Origin: Aureibacillus halotolerans
GTDB taxonomy: Bacteria; Bacillota; Bacilli; Bacillales; DSM-28697
NCBI RefSeq assembly: GCF_004363045.1
Contig: NZ_SNYJ01000016.1
Location: 25,888-89,887 of the forward strand
Length of the DNA: 64,000 nucleotides
Reading direction: 5' to 3'
Position 1 is the stretch's first letter, and each line of letters opens with the position of its first letter. The position numbers and the translations under genes were made by a program. The notes under the pieces were generated by a model. It saw only the letters and a program-made list of their open reading frames with translations, did not search any database and was not told the DNA's origin. Below, in pieces: positions 36,335 to 44,829 of this stretch.

Positions 36335-36600
36335 TAAAACAATATACGCAGAAACAAACATCAGCGTAGGCAACATACGTAGACTCTAGTGGGATCAGCG
36401 CGAGCTGAAGATCCCCTCGGAAAGCCTGCTTTCCGAGGAAGCTGAAGCCGTGCCCCACAGAAAGCGAAGTATGTTGACGGAGCGGTGGACATTCCCCTGC
36501 ACCCTAGCGCATCTTCAACTCGAAAGGACCTCATCGTGTTTTCTTTGCTGCTGGAGTCTCACTAGTGACCGCTTATGGTTATTGTAAAGAACGAATGAAA
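36335..36600 (+). repeat. Composite dispersed repeat, family B followed by family C
   Basis: The B module has ends CAACATAC and GTATGTTG (compare CAAAATAC / GTATTTTG at 1.6 kb) and the same GC-rich interior; it continues into a C core (CTCGAAAGGACCTCATCGTG) with arms AGCGGT / ACCGCT. Same B-C order as at 1590-1800. Together with the copy at 36045 it fills the gap between permease and binding-protein genes, where no other feature is seen. Confidence 0.8.
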
Positions 36601-36717
36601 TGAGATAGACCTTGTTGGTTCAATTTCGACCATAACCAACTAAGGGAGTGGAAAGGGCACTAGTACTCTCCAAATTCATTCACAGGCTTCGAGAATTGTG
36701 GCTTTGTCTACACATTG

Positions 36718-36743
36718 AGACCACCAGACACGTCTGGTGGTCT
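36718..36743 (-). terminator. Stem-loop behind the binding-protein gene (no T run)
   Basis: Perfect AGACCACCAGA / TCTGGTGGTCT, loop of four, about 12 nt past the stop codon. The lack of a T tract suggests an mRNA 3'-end stabiliser or partial terminator that would make more binding protein than permease, a common arrangement. Confidence 0.7.
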
Positions 36744-36754
36744 GCACATGTTAT

Positions 36755-38074
36755 CTATCTTGATAATTTCGTATTGATTCGTTCAATCGCTGCATTCCAC
36801 TCTTCTTCAGGATCTGCGCCTTGTTGAACATTTGTTAATGCTGTCATAATTTCATCGTTTACACTCATAAAATCAGGACCTTTATAAACAACGGGAATAT
36901 CCTGAGCTGCATCGGCGAACATTTGCGCTGTGCTTTGCCCACCAAAATATTCGTCTTCTGTGTTTTTAAACTCTTCCATTTCATACACTTCTGGTGCTGA
37001 CGGGAACAAGCCAGCAGGACTTAAAAAGGATGTTAATTGTTGCTCAGGAGCTACGAGCCATTTAGCAAATTCGTAAGTGGCTTCTGCATGCTCTGTTTCT
37101 GCCGGAATCGTAATGTACGAACCACCCCAGTTGCCGGCCAGTTCTTGTGGAAGCTTCGCTACACGCCATTTCCCTGAAGAATCTGGTGCGTTGTCTGACA
37201 TCCAGCCTTTTAGCCATGAAGCACCCAATTCAACGGCGAAACCGCTCTCATTCACTGCGTTAGCCCATTCTGCAGACCACATTGTATATTCCCCGACAAT
37301 GCCAAGGTCATTTAACTCTACAGCAAAATCATACGCGTCTTTCACGCCATTATCTGGGTCTTCAATAAGCAGATTTCCTTCTTCATCAAAGTAGTTCTGC
37401 TCCAAACCATCCATTTTGGCACGGTACGCCATTTCCATTGAATCGACCATTGGTTTCCCAGTTTTTTCTGTAATCGTCTGTCCAACTTCTATGAAATCAT
37501 CGACTGATGAAATAAGCTCTTCGACTTCCGCTGGTTCTGTTGGTAGACCAGCCTCTTCAAACACCTCGATGTTGTAATACATCGCCTTTGGTCCAATATC
37601 TGTGGGCAGTCCGAAAAGAATTTCACCGTCCAGACTTTCACCAATTTCCCATTTCCAGTCCAAATACGTGTCCTGAAGATCTGCAGCCCCAAGATCGTAC
37701 AAATTGACGAAGCGATCAGGAGCTTGCTTAAACTTGTCAAAGCGATCAATTTCCATCATCGCAAGATCTGGCGCCCCACTTTGTGCCGACAATGAAGTGA
37801 ACAATCCGTTATGATGGTCATCCGTCTCCGCTACGCGAACATTGATTGTAACGTTTGGGTTCTCTTCCATGTATTGCGCTGCCAATTCTTCATAGTTTGT
37901 CGCACCAAACACCCAAAAATCAAGCGCCACTTCTTCCGCTCCACCGGACTCTCCACCAGCACTGTCGCCACCACTATTGCCACCATCTGATGCTGAAGGC
38001 TCGCCTCCACCACTACAAGCGGCGGCCACCATTACTACAAGCATCATGACCAATCCGAGTAACCATCGTTTCAT
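36755..38074 (-). CDS. Sugar-binding lipoprotein of an ABC importer (CUT1)
   Basis: 439 residues. Lipobox VAAAC (Cys near residue 20), a Gly/Ser-rich acidic linker, then a type-1 solute-binding domain (LDFWVFGATNYEELAAQYMEE ...). High Asp/Glu content fits an extracellular protein of an alkaliphile. GGGGGAAC ribosome site. First gene of the sugar transporter cluster, preceded by a LacI-type operator. Substrate likely an oligosaccharide but not assignable. Confidence 0.93.
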   Translation of the reverse strand: MKRWLLGLVMMLVVMVAAACSGGGEPSASDGGNSGGDSAGGESGGAEEVALDFWVFGATNYEELAAQYMEENPNVTINVRVAETDDHHNGLFTSLSAQSGAPDLAMMEIDRFDKFKQAPDRFVNLYDLGAADLQDTYLDWKWEIGESLDGEILFGLPTDIGPKAMYYNIEVFEEAGLPTEPAEVEELISSVDDFIEVGQTITEKTGKPMVDSMEMAYRAKMDGLEQNYFDEEGNLLIEDPDNGVKDAYDFAVELNDLGIVGEYTMWSAEWANAVNESGFAVELGASWLKGWMSDNAPDSSGKWRVAKLPQELAGNWGGSYITIPAETEHAEATYEFAKWLVAPEQQLTSFLSPAGLFPSAPEVYEMEEFKNTEDEYFGGQSTAQMFADAAQDIPVVYKGPDFMSVNDEIMTALTNVQQGADPEEEWNAAIERINTKLSR

Positions 38075-38103
38075 TTTTGTTCCCCCTTAGATTAAAGTCC
38101 TTT

Positions 38104-38123
38104 TTTAGAAACCGGTTTCTAAA
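38104..38123. promoter_or_regulatory. LacI-family operator (perfect 20-bp palindrome)
   Basis: TTTAGAAACCGGTTTCTAAA, centred on a CG-containing ACCGGT core as expected for LacI-family repressors. It lies 30 bp upstream of the binding-protein start codon, so a bound repressor would block the operon. Confidence 0.85.
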
Positions 38124-38243
38124 AATAATTAATAAATCTTCATGAAAGCAATAAAAACCTACCTTTTTAGTAAATATTGTAATGAAATCGCCTTCATAAA
38201 TCACATTATAGTCTCGTTACTTAGTTTAAGCAATAGTTTTATG

Positions 38244-38255
38244 TAAACCGATTTC
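38244..38255. promoter_or_regulatory. Possible second LacI-type operator
   Basis: TAAACCGATTTC matches the central GAAACCGGTTTC of the main operator at 10 of 12 positions; the centres are 136 bp apart, compatible with looping. The rest of the 38075-38390 gap is AT-rich without other recognisable signals. Confidence 0.4.
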
Positions 38256-38390
38256 GATTAATTTCGCTCAAAAACGAAATGACCGCTTAGAATGTCTTCG
38301 CGTCATTATGCTTGCGTTTTTCAGAAGATAACCGAAACCAGAAAAGAAAACAAAAAACACTACGTCTAATCTAACAACGCAATGTTTTCT

Positions 38391-39101
38391 TTAGAATTGC
38401 CATCCAAAATAACTTAGCCACGAGCTGATTTTTGCTAAACCACCCGTGAAAAGCAGTAGTCCTAAAGCAACCAATATGCCCCCGTTAATCCGATTGAGCA
38501 CAGGCAAAATGCGATTGATCTTTGTCATAAAAGCCTTCGAATTCGTTAAAAGCAATGAAACGATTAAGAAAGGCACACCCATCCCTAGTGAATAAATCAA
38601 CAGCAACATCGCACCTTGTCCAACATTGTTCTGCATACTTGCAAGCGTCATGATGGACCCAAGCGTGAGACCAACGCACGGTGACCACCCAAAGGCGAAT
38701 GTCATCCCGACAAGAACGGAACGAAACGAGTTTGTTACTTTTCCCGACACTGATTGAATCCGCTTTTCCATCATTAAAAACCGGAACTGAAGCAAACCGA
38801 GCATTTGTAAGCCAAACACGATGATGAGCAATCCACCGATTCTAGCAAGCATCAACTTGTTTGTTAGGAGAAATTCACCTATACCTGTCGCCAAAATGCC
38901 TAACAAAATAAACACAATCGTAAAGCCTGTAATAAAGCCTAACGACCTTTGAAAGACGACACTACGACGCAGCTCCTGAGTGCTGCCCATCGACCCTGTA
39001 ATATTCGCCACGTATGCCGGTAGCAAAGGGAAGACACATGGCGAAAAAAAGGAAAGCAATCCCGCAACCAAAGCGGCGAAAATCGATACCTCCGTACCCA
39101 C
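38391..39101 (-). CDS. ccdA: Cytochrome c biogenesis membrane protein CcdA
   Basis: 236-residue DsbD-type thiol-reductant conduit with six transmembrane helices. The redox Cys pair is in FFSPCVFPLLPAY and GWSPCVGLTLGS. CcdA passes electrons from cytosolic thioredoxin across the membrane to ResA and StoA for cytochrome c and spore maturation. The GTG at 39101 is chosen: GGAGGG lies 7 nt upstream and the longer frame from 39206 has an unlikely N-terminus. No ResA-type gene is adjacent. Fits with the caa3 oxidase gene in the same window. Confidence 0.9.
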   Translation of the reverse strand: MGTEVSIFAALVAGLLSFFSPCVFPLLPAYVANITGSMGSTQELRRSVVFQRSLGFITGFTIVFILLGILATGIGEFLLTNKLMLARIGGLLIIVFGLQMLGLLQFRFLMMEKRIQSVSGKVTNSFRSVLVGMTFAFGWSPCVGLTLGSIMTLASMQNNVGQGAMLLLIYSLGMGVPFLIVSLLLTNSKAFMTKINRILPVLNRINGGILVALGLLLFTGGLAKISSWLSYFGWQF

Positions 39102-39350
39102 TACGAAACCCTCCAATACGCACTTCAAATGTTCTACCTTATCGTACGAGCATGAGAAAGCGATGTCAATGTGCTGACCAATGAAGATGTGAAGATTATC
39201 GCACACCTATTGGTAGCCTATGACTCTCCGCCACAGGAGAGAACAGTTACATTGGGACGAACACTTGGAAAAGATGAATCAAACTTCCACCAAGAAAAAA
39301 AGAACGTGCCTGATAGACAAGTTCTATAACTGGTTAGGTCCCAGCAAGAT

Positions 39351-41402
39351 TTACGGGAGATCTGCGGGAGCCGCTAGATTACCGGTTGGCATCGGTTGCG
39401 TAAGGGTTTGGTAGAACTGCGCTGCCTCTTCTGCCTTTGTCAAAAATTCTTTGGAATGGAAATGCGCTGCCCCATTCTCATCAATCGTGACTTCTGGACC
39501 ATGATATCCGAGTGCGACCATCATTTTCACTGCTGGAACTGCCCAGCTGGAGGTGTCGCCGGCAAGTTTGACTTCATCAAAACTGCCTTCTGGAAAGATT
39601 TGCGCCATGCTTCGATAAAAAATAACGGCTGTCTCTTGTCTTGAGATCGGCTCATCCGGCGAAAACATGCCCTTTGTATTTCCGTTGACTAAGCCCAATT
39701 CCAAAGCAGCTTGAATGTATGGTGCAGAAGGGTGTCCTTCGACATCTGCAAATTGCACTTCAGCTTCACTTGGGCGCAAGCCACTTACTTTTAATAGCTT
39801 CTCTACATAGGCCGCTCGCGTCACGGATGCGTCTGGTGAAAAGTCTTTTGTAGCATCATTTTCGTAGACGCCTAAAGATTGAAGCGGAAGAATATAATGG
39901 GCATACGCATGCTCCGAGGAAATGTCCGCAAATCCTTCAGGATCGTACCCTTTTTGTGCATACCCCATTGGGTTTAATGCGCCTTCTTTCATATAGGTCA
40001 CGTTGTCACCTTCAAGCTGAAAAGCCACCAACGTACCTGTGATGTCATCTAGGAAAACGTTTGGAGCCACTGGCGCAAGCAAATGTTCACCTAAAAAGGC
40101 ATCCTTCACAACTAACGTGCCCTCTTCCGTAGCTGACACTTGATGAACCATGCTTGCTATACGCAGGTCTTTGTAAATTCCTTCATATTTTTGAAGCTCT
40201 TGCTGGGACACCTCATAGTTGTCATCAAAATCAATTGGTGCGACATATTCAGGATAAAACGTACTCATAAACTGTGAATATAGCAGGTTTCTCAATGCAC
40301 TGCTTTGCGTGTACGTCACAAAAACACCGACATCCTCTTCTGGAATCATCCACAGGTACGAGGAATAACCAGGTAAGTCGCCTGCTTTTGCGATGACTTG
40401 ATCACTACTTCCTCCTTGAAAGGCTTGAAATGGCGCTTCAAAGCCATACGTTGTGTTCGGAAGCCATTCGTGGATGGAAGAATGATAGGTAGACATAAGG
40501 CCAATAGTTTCTTCGGACAAGACATCATTCGTTGTATCGGCATTATCCAAAAAGGCATTCATAAACAAACTCATGTCGGAGGTTGTAGTAAGAAGACCTC
40601 CATGAGGCATGATGGTCGGTGTCACAGCATAAACATCGACGGGAACCTCTGGCGCTCCGTAACCTGTCGCCATGCGCTCAATCGCTGCATCGCTTAGCTC
40701 AAATGTACTATTTGTCATCCCAAGAGGCCCAAAGATATTTTGCTGCATATACGTTTCAAATGGTTCACCACTTACTTTTTCAACGATCAATCCTTGTAGA
40801 AGAGATGCAAAATTCCCGTACAAGTAGGACGTTCCTGGCTCACGTACAACAGGCGGCATATTATTCTTTACATAATCTTCAATAGATACGTTTCTGGAAA
40901 GATCAAAATGAAGGTCTGAAGGCTTTGGATCGCGCACTTCAAAGCCCGTTGTATGAGCTAACAAGTCAGCGACCGTGACTGGTTCATTAAACGGGTTTTC
41001 ATAAGGAATTCCCGGTATATATGTACGAATGTCTGTGTCTAAGTCTATTTTCCCGTCTTCAACAAGCTGAAGTACCGCAGCAGCTGTAAACACTTTTGAA
41101 ACAGAAGCGACACGGAACAACGTTTTCTCAGGATCAATGCCTTCATTGGCATCAATGTTGGCCAATCCATGGGACTCTTCTGTCAGAACCTCACCGTCCT
41201 TTACAATGGAGACCGCGGCTCCTGTAAACATCCCTTGGGTCTCAGGTTTTGCAAAAAATTCATCCAGAAAAGCTTGTGCAGTTTCCGGTGTTAAGGGCTT
41301 TATTTCTTCTGCCGAAACGCTTGTCCATGGTGCTACTACTACCGTCAGTACCATCACAAGAACAAGCATGGCGGATGCTTTTGAATAAAGCGAACGTATC
41401 AT
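39351..41402 (-). CDS. Secreted beta-lactamase-fold serine hydrolase with C-terminal SLH domains
   Basis: 683 residues. Signal peptide (1-31, cleavage near VSAEE), then a class C beta-lactamase/penicillin-binding-like domain (about 40-380) with SVSK at 100-103, YGN at 195-197 and HGG at 267-269, a linker domain (about 390-490), and three SLH repeats (about 500-665: YILPLQSLGVYENDATKDF, APYIQAALELGLVNGNTKGMF, WAVPAVKMMVALGYHGPE) that bind pyruvylated wall polymers. Likely an esterase or D-aminopeptidase-type wall enzyme rather than a resistance beta-lactamase. GGGAGG ribosome site. Confidence 0.9.
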   Translation of the reverse strand: MIRSLYSKASAMLVLVMVLTVVVAPWTSVSAEEIKPLTPETAQAFLDEFFAKPETQGMFTGAAVSIVKDGEVLTEESHGLANIDANEGIDPEKTLFRVASVSKVFTAAAVLQLVEDGKIDLDTDIRTYIPGIPYENPFNEPVTVADLLAHTTGFEVRDPKPSDLHFDLSRNVSIEDYVKNNMPPVVREPGTSYLYGNFASLLQGLIVEKVSGEPFETYMQQNIFGPLGMTNSTFELSDAAIERMATGYGAPEVPVDVYAVTPTIMPHGGLLTTTSDMSLFMNAFLDNADTTNDVLSEETIGLMSTYHSSIHEWLPNTTYGFEAPFQAFQGGSSDQVIAKAGDLPGYSSYLWMIPEEDVGVFVTYTQSSALRNLLYSQFMSTFYPEYVAPIDFDDNYEVSQQELQKYEGIYKDLRIASMVHQVSATEEGTLVVKDAFLGEHLLAPVAPNVFLDDITGTLVAFQLEGDNVTYMKEGALNPMGYAQKGYDPEGFADISSEHAYAHYILPLQSLGVYENDATKDFSPDASVTRAAYVEKLLKVSGLRPSEAEVQFADVEGHPSAPYIQAALELGLVNGNTKGMFSPDEPISRQETAVIFYRSMAQIFPEGSFDEVKLAGDTSSWAVPAVKMMVALGYHGPEVTIDENGAAHFHSKEFLTKAEEAAQFYQTLTQPMPTGNLAAPADLP

Positions 41403-41656
41403 TGCATTTCCTCCCTTTTGGTTTTCATCAAATTTGCATCTTATGAACTATTTTCCACGGAAAGTGGCTCGTCTTCGTTTAGTGATATTATATCTACGAA
41501 AGAAGTGAAAAAGAAGTTTCAATGTACCCAAGATTTTCTACAATATGTTTCAAGCATAAGATCCATTTTGTTTTTGAGCAAGTATACACTTTCATTTAAA
41601 TTCCATTTAAGTATCTTTGTCCCAGGGCTTTGTTACAAAAGTAATCCATTTACATA
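41403..41656. other. Intergenic region, nothing recognised
   Basis: AT-rich spacer between the two SLH protein genes, presumably carrying the promoter of the downstream gene; no clear motif identified. Confidence 0.4.
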
Positions 41657-41683
41657 GTAAAACCGCAGAGCTGACTCTGCGGC
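41657..41683 (-). terminator. Terminator of the SLH/PrcB-like gene
   Basis: CCGCAGAG / CTCTGCGG stem, 4-nt loop, TTTTA on the minus strand. Confidence 0.85.
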
Positions 41684-41722
41684 ATAAAAATGATTATTAT
41701 ATTAAGCTACCATCCAGAGACC

Positions 41723-42652
41723 TTAAAATGAACGTTCCTCTGCTTGCGAAGAAATAAGCTCGTTCACTTCAATTTCATACCCTTCACGAATGGGCTCTGT
41801 CACCGAGATTTCTGTAATGACTTGTAGTTGAATGGAATCTGGAGGAGGTGATTGCAGCTCAAGCGTTACCGTAGCCACGCCTTCCTGATACTCCACATTT
41901 GCAACATGAAGAGCATAGCCTGGTGTCGGCGCCTCCACGGTAAATTGCACTTGTCGCTGATCTCCCACAGCCTCACCATCTACTTCCTGAACTGAAACCT
42001 GAGGCGAGTTCTGATCAGCTTCAGGCGACTCAGCTTTGTACGACTCAACATACTCAACCGCATTCGCTAGCCAATGAGCAGCTTCGGCACGCGTGATCTT
42101 CGTTTGTGGAGCAAATGTTTCATCTTGGGTAAGATCGGCAATATCCGTAATCAACAAAAATTGAATGCTGCCCATATACTCTGGATTCACCTTTTCTTCA
42201 TCGGCTAACACAATATACTGCAGCGTCGTTGTGTACTCTCCCGTTGTTCGAATCGCTTGGTGCAACAGGTTGGCAAATGCCTCTCTCGTCAATGACTGCG
42301 TCGCCGCTGTCTCCTTAGGAAGCACAATGTCATGGTCCAAAAGTGCCTGCACATACGAAGCGTACCATGCAGTGTTTCTCATCTCCGTGTAAGTGTCAGC
42401 AACAGCTGGTTGTAACGTCTTTGGCTGAATTGACAACCCTCTTGAAAGCATGGCAGCAGCTGCGCCGTATGTTAGCTCTTTGTTTGGCATAAACAAGCCG
42501 CTCTCGTCTCCTTGAAGCACCCCTTGTTCTTCTAACGCTTGAATGCTGTCAGCAAATCGGTGGTCGTTTGTATCACTAAATGCAGCAACTTGTCCGGTAG
42601 TGAACGTGTACGCTGTAACCGCAGCCAATGTGGCGATCAACCTCTTTTTCAT
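41723..42652 (-). CDS. SLH-domain surface protein with C-terminal PrcB-like domain
   Basis: 309 residues. Signal peptide (1-24, VAAFSDT), SLH repeats (about 28-75: FADSIQALEEQGVLQGDESG; 95-140; 155-205: KITRAEAAHWLANAVEYV), an acidic linker, and a C-terminal beta-rich domain (about 230-295, PTPGYALHVANVEYQEGVAT) resembling the protease-complex inhibitor PrcB domain. Such proteins sit on the cell wall. GAGAGG ribosome site. It may interact with the neighbouring SLH hydrolase; that is inference. Confidence 0.82.
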   Translation of the reverse strand: MKKRLIATLAAVTAYTFTTGQVAAFSDTNDHRFADSIQALEEQGVLQGDESGLFMPNKELTYGAAAAMLSRGLSIQPKTLQPAVADTYTEMRNTAWYASYVQALLDHDIVLPKETAATQSLTREAFANLLHQAIRTTGEYTTTLQYIVLADEEKVNPEYMGSIQFLLITDIADLTQDETFAPQTKITRAEAAHWLANAVEYVESYKAESPEADQNSPQVSVQEVDGEAVGDQRQVQFTVEAPTPGYALHVANVEYQEGVATVTLELQSPPPDSIQLQVITEISVTEPIREGYEIEVNELISSQAEERSF

Positions 42653-43051
42653 TCGTCATCAACCTCTCGTTTTAATTTCATCCTCTGTCACTTAGTCGAT
42701 ATCGTTGGTGAAAACGTTTCATTTTTTACGAAAATAATGGATGTACCTTTACGAAACCCACTCACTAGAACAGTAAACGACCTTCTCAAAGAAGTCGAAT
42801 TGCTCATATCTTGGACGTGCTTATCATAATGAAAGGTAAAGGACGGTTGTTTTATAAAAGCATTTTCATCCAAATTATCCTGTGATATCCTAATGAGGAG
42901 CCGATTTTTTTAGATTTGAGTTCAATGATACGCTAATGCTCTTAAAACTACCGTATTATTATTTTGAAAATTATATATACTTTGTTTATAAAGCTCTTTT
43001 CTATTTTCCACTCTCGGACAAAAAATAATCTATTAGGTAGAGGTGGTTGTA
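42653..43051. other. AT-rich intergenic region
   Basis: About 400 bp between divergent genes, visibly AT-richer than the surroundings, as is the following gene. No repeat, RNA or operator is recognised; TATA-like stretches near 42955-42990 could hold the promoter of the next gene. Confidence 0.4.
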
Positions 43052-43849
43052 TTGCGACAATTGCTTAAACGATATCCAATTCTATTTTTGTTTCCTCTTT
43101 TATGGGATCTTATCGCCATCGGAGTATCGTATATACTCTTTGTTGATTCAAACGTTAATGAATCGAATTCAACAAATCAATCAATTGGGGCATGGGTCGG
43201 TTTTTCCCCTTTGTCGGATCTTTTGACTTCATTTAATATTGAAATAGATATAACTGGTTTTCCTATGTTGCTAGTTGGGATCGCTTCATTGACTCTCTAT
43301 TCAATCCTATATGCTTTTTTCAACGCGGGATATATCGGTCTTTTGTATGAGGCCCATCGTGCTGATGTAATGGACTCACCATTGAGAAGATTTATTCACT
43401 ATGGAAAAACAAAAGGTTTTCGCCTGTTCTTATTTGAAATGTTATTCGTACTTATAATCTTTGCTTCGGTTTTTATATTCGGGCTTCTATCACTCATTCC
43501 ACTCCTAGGCATATTATTGGCTATTGGAGGATTTATTGGGTTTATCGTTCTGCGATTTAAATTTATCTATTACGAGTGCACCCTTGTTATTGATGACTAC
43601 TCTTTACGCGATGCTATTCAGACAGCACGTGATTACAGTCACTTCAGAACCTATCCTTATGGATGGAAAATTGCACTGATCATCATTGCAAGTATGATTT
43701 TCGGTAGCTTATCCGATCAGAACCAGCCCGGTCTAGCGCTAGTCGTAATTGCCGTTATTTACAACATTATCATGCCCTTTCTTCAATACCGATTTGTCGG
43801 CACCTTTTTCCACAACCGGGCAAATTACTTGAAACATTATAAAAGATAA
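43052..43849 (+). CDS. Polytopic membrane protein of unknown function (DUF4013-like)
   Basis: About 265 residues with six hydrophobic segments (about 8-32, 65-92, 95-105, 125-165, 205-225, 228-250). The pattern of a GYIGLLYEA loop after the second helix and a long re-entrant helix rich in Leu/Ile resembles DUF4013 glycerophosphoryl-type membrane domains, but the match is weak. The TTG at 43052 (MRQLLKRYP) has AGAGGTGG 5 nt upstream; the GTG at 43043 overlaps that site. Base composition is AT-richer than neighbours, hinting at separate origin. It has no operon partner and is followed by repeat family A. Confidence 0.7.
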   Translation: MRQLLKRYPILFLFPLLWDLIAIGVSYILFVDSNVNESNSTNQSIGAWVGFSPLSDLLTSFNIEIDITGFPMLLVGIASLTLYSILYAFFNAGYIGLLYEAHRADVMDSPLRRFIHYGKTKGFRLFLFEMLFVLIIFASVFIFGLLSLIPLLGILLAIGGFIGFIVLRFKFIYYECTLVIDDYSLRDAIQTARDYSHFRTYPYGWKIALIIIASMIFGSLSDQNQPGLALVVIAVIYNIIMPFLQYRFVGTFFHNRANYLKHYKR

Positions 43850-43867
43850 CAAAAGAAAACACCACTT

Positions 43868-44117
43868 TTAGGCTGGATGAAAACGCTTATCTTTCGAGGC
43901 GCAAAGGCTTGGGAGGCGCGGAGTTGCCTTATGGGCAATGAGCACCGCACATGGCAAAGCAACGACGAAAGCGAGCGTTTCTCACCCCCCTTTTAGGCTG
44001 AATGAAAACGCTTGTCTTTCGAGGCGCAAAGCCTTGGGAGGCGCGGAGTTGCCATATGGGCAATGAGCACCGAACAAGGCACAGCAACGACGAAAGCGAG
44101 CGTTTCTCATCAGCCTA
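43868..44117 (-). repeat. Paired dispersed repeat, family A (two copies)
   Basis: Two units 125 bp apart: GGCTG.ATGAAAACGCTT ... GGGAGGCGCGGAGTTGCC ... ACGACGAAAGCGAGCGTTT. The right end CTCATCAGCC mirrors the left end GGCTGA.TGA. Located directly behind the DUF4013-like gene and running up to a terminator. Confidence 0.85.
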
Positions 44118-44148
44118 AAAAAACCCTCCGCTTTTTTTGCGGAGGAGT
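44117..44148 (-). terminator. Terminator of the 42-residue gene
   Basis: CTCCGC / GCGGAG stem with T tracts in both directions. Confidence 0.75.
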
Positions 44149-44277
44149 TTAGTTCGCTTCCATCGATTGTTCTACCGTATCTACCTGCTCCACTGAAGTA
44201 CTAGCCCCTTGCATAATGCCAAAGGTCACCATTCCAATAACGCCGAGAAAGAAAATACCCATTAGCCAACGACTCAT
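44149..44277 (-). CDS. Small membrane protein (42 residues), unknown function
   Basis: MSRWLMGIFFLGVIGMVTFG then a polar, acidic tail (SVEQVDTVEQSMEAN). One N-terminal helix (about 4-23), which could be a membrane anchor or an uncleaved signal. AAAGGAGCG ribosome site 6-7 nt before the ATG and a terminator right behind the stop make a compact gene. Family not recognised. Confidence 0.68.
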   Translation of the reverse strand: MSRWLMGIFFLGVIGMVTFGIMQGASTSVEQVDTVEQSMEAN

Positions 44278-44367
44278 TTTAATCGCTCCTTTACTTGCTG
44301 TTAATGAAAGTGTAAAGGAGACACATAAACCTCCCTATAAAAAATCCTTAAGAAAACCTTAAATCGT

Positions 44368-44565
44368 TTAGAAGAAGATCCAATAAAGGATCACGGCAAG
44401 GATAGCAATGAAACATACACTATAAATAATGATAAGAATAAACAAACTCCGACCAGACGTATAGCGCTCATCCTTTGGTTTCATACCGATCATAATCGTA
44501 CCTACCAATGAGGCAACGACGAGTATGGCCAACGCTATGTATAACAATGGCGACAATGCGGACAC
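44368..44565 (-). CDS. Small two-helix membrane protein, unknown function
   Basis: 65 residues with two transmembrane helices (about 6-27 and 42-63) joined by a charged loop (KPKDERYTSGR). Start GTG 44565 or TTG 44556; GGAGG lies 8 nt before the TTG. No recognised family. Same strand as the 42-residue gene 90 nt downstream, possibly co-transcribed. Confidence 0.65.
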   Translation of the reverse strand: MSALSPLLYIALAILVVASLVGTIMIGMKPKDERYTSGRSLFILIIIYSVCFIAILAVILYWIFF

Positions 44566-44784
44566 CTCCAGCTCTCCGGATTCAATTTTCTATATACTAG
44601 ACATTTATCTAAACCATGATACCTTGTAATGATGGCTTTATTATATGAATGCAAAATTCATTATACAGGGCGACTGTCTATGAAGGTAGTCTATTTTCCC
44701 ATTTGTTGAATAATATCCATATATTTGTGACATATTATGCACTTGAATGAGGATGGCATTGGCACATGTTTTGTTAGGGTTGAA

Positions 44785-44825
44785 TAAAGCACCGTAAGGC
44801 CACCTTCCCCTTATGGTGCTTTTTC
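44785..44825. terminator. Terminator behind the S9 peptidase gene
   Basis: GCACCGTAAGG / CCTTATGGTGC stem with TTTTTC on the plus and TTTATT on the minus strand. Confidence 0.8.
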
Positions 44826-44829
44826 GATG

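Noticed and set aside
39351..41402. Antibiotic-resistance beta-lactamase
   Set aside because: The SxxK/YxN/HGG pattern with SLH anchors and extra domain is typical of wall or esterase-type penicillin-binding-like hydrolases, not of resistance enzymes.
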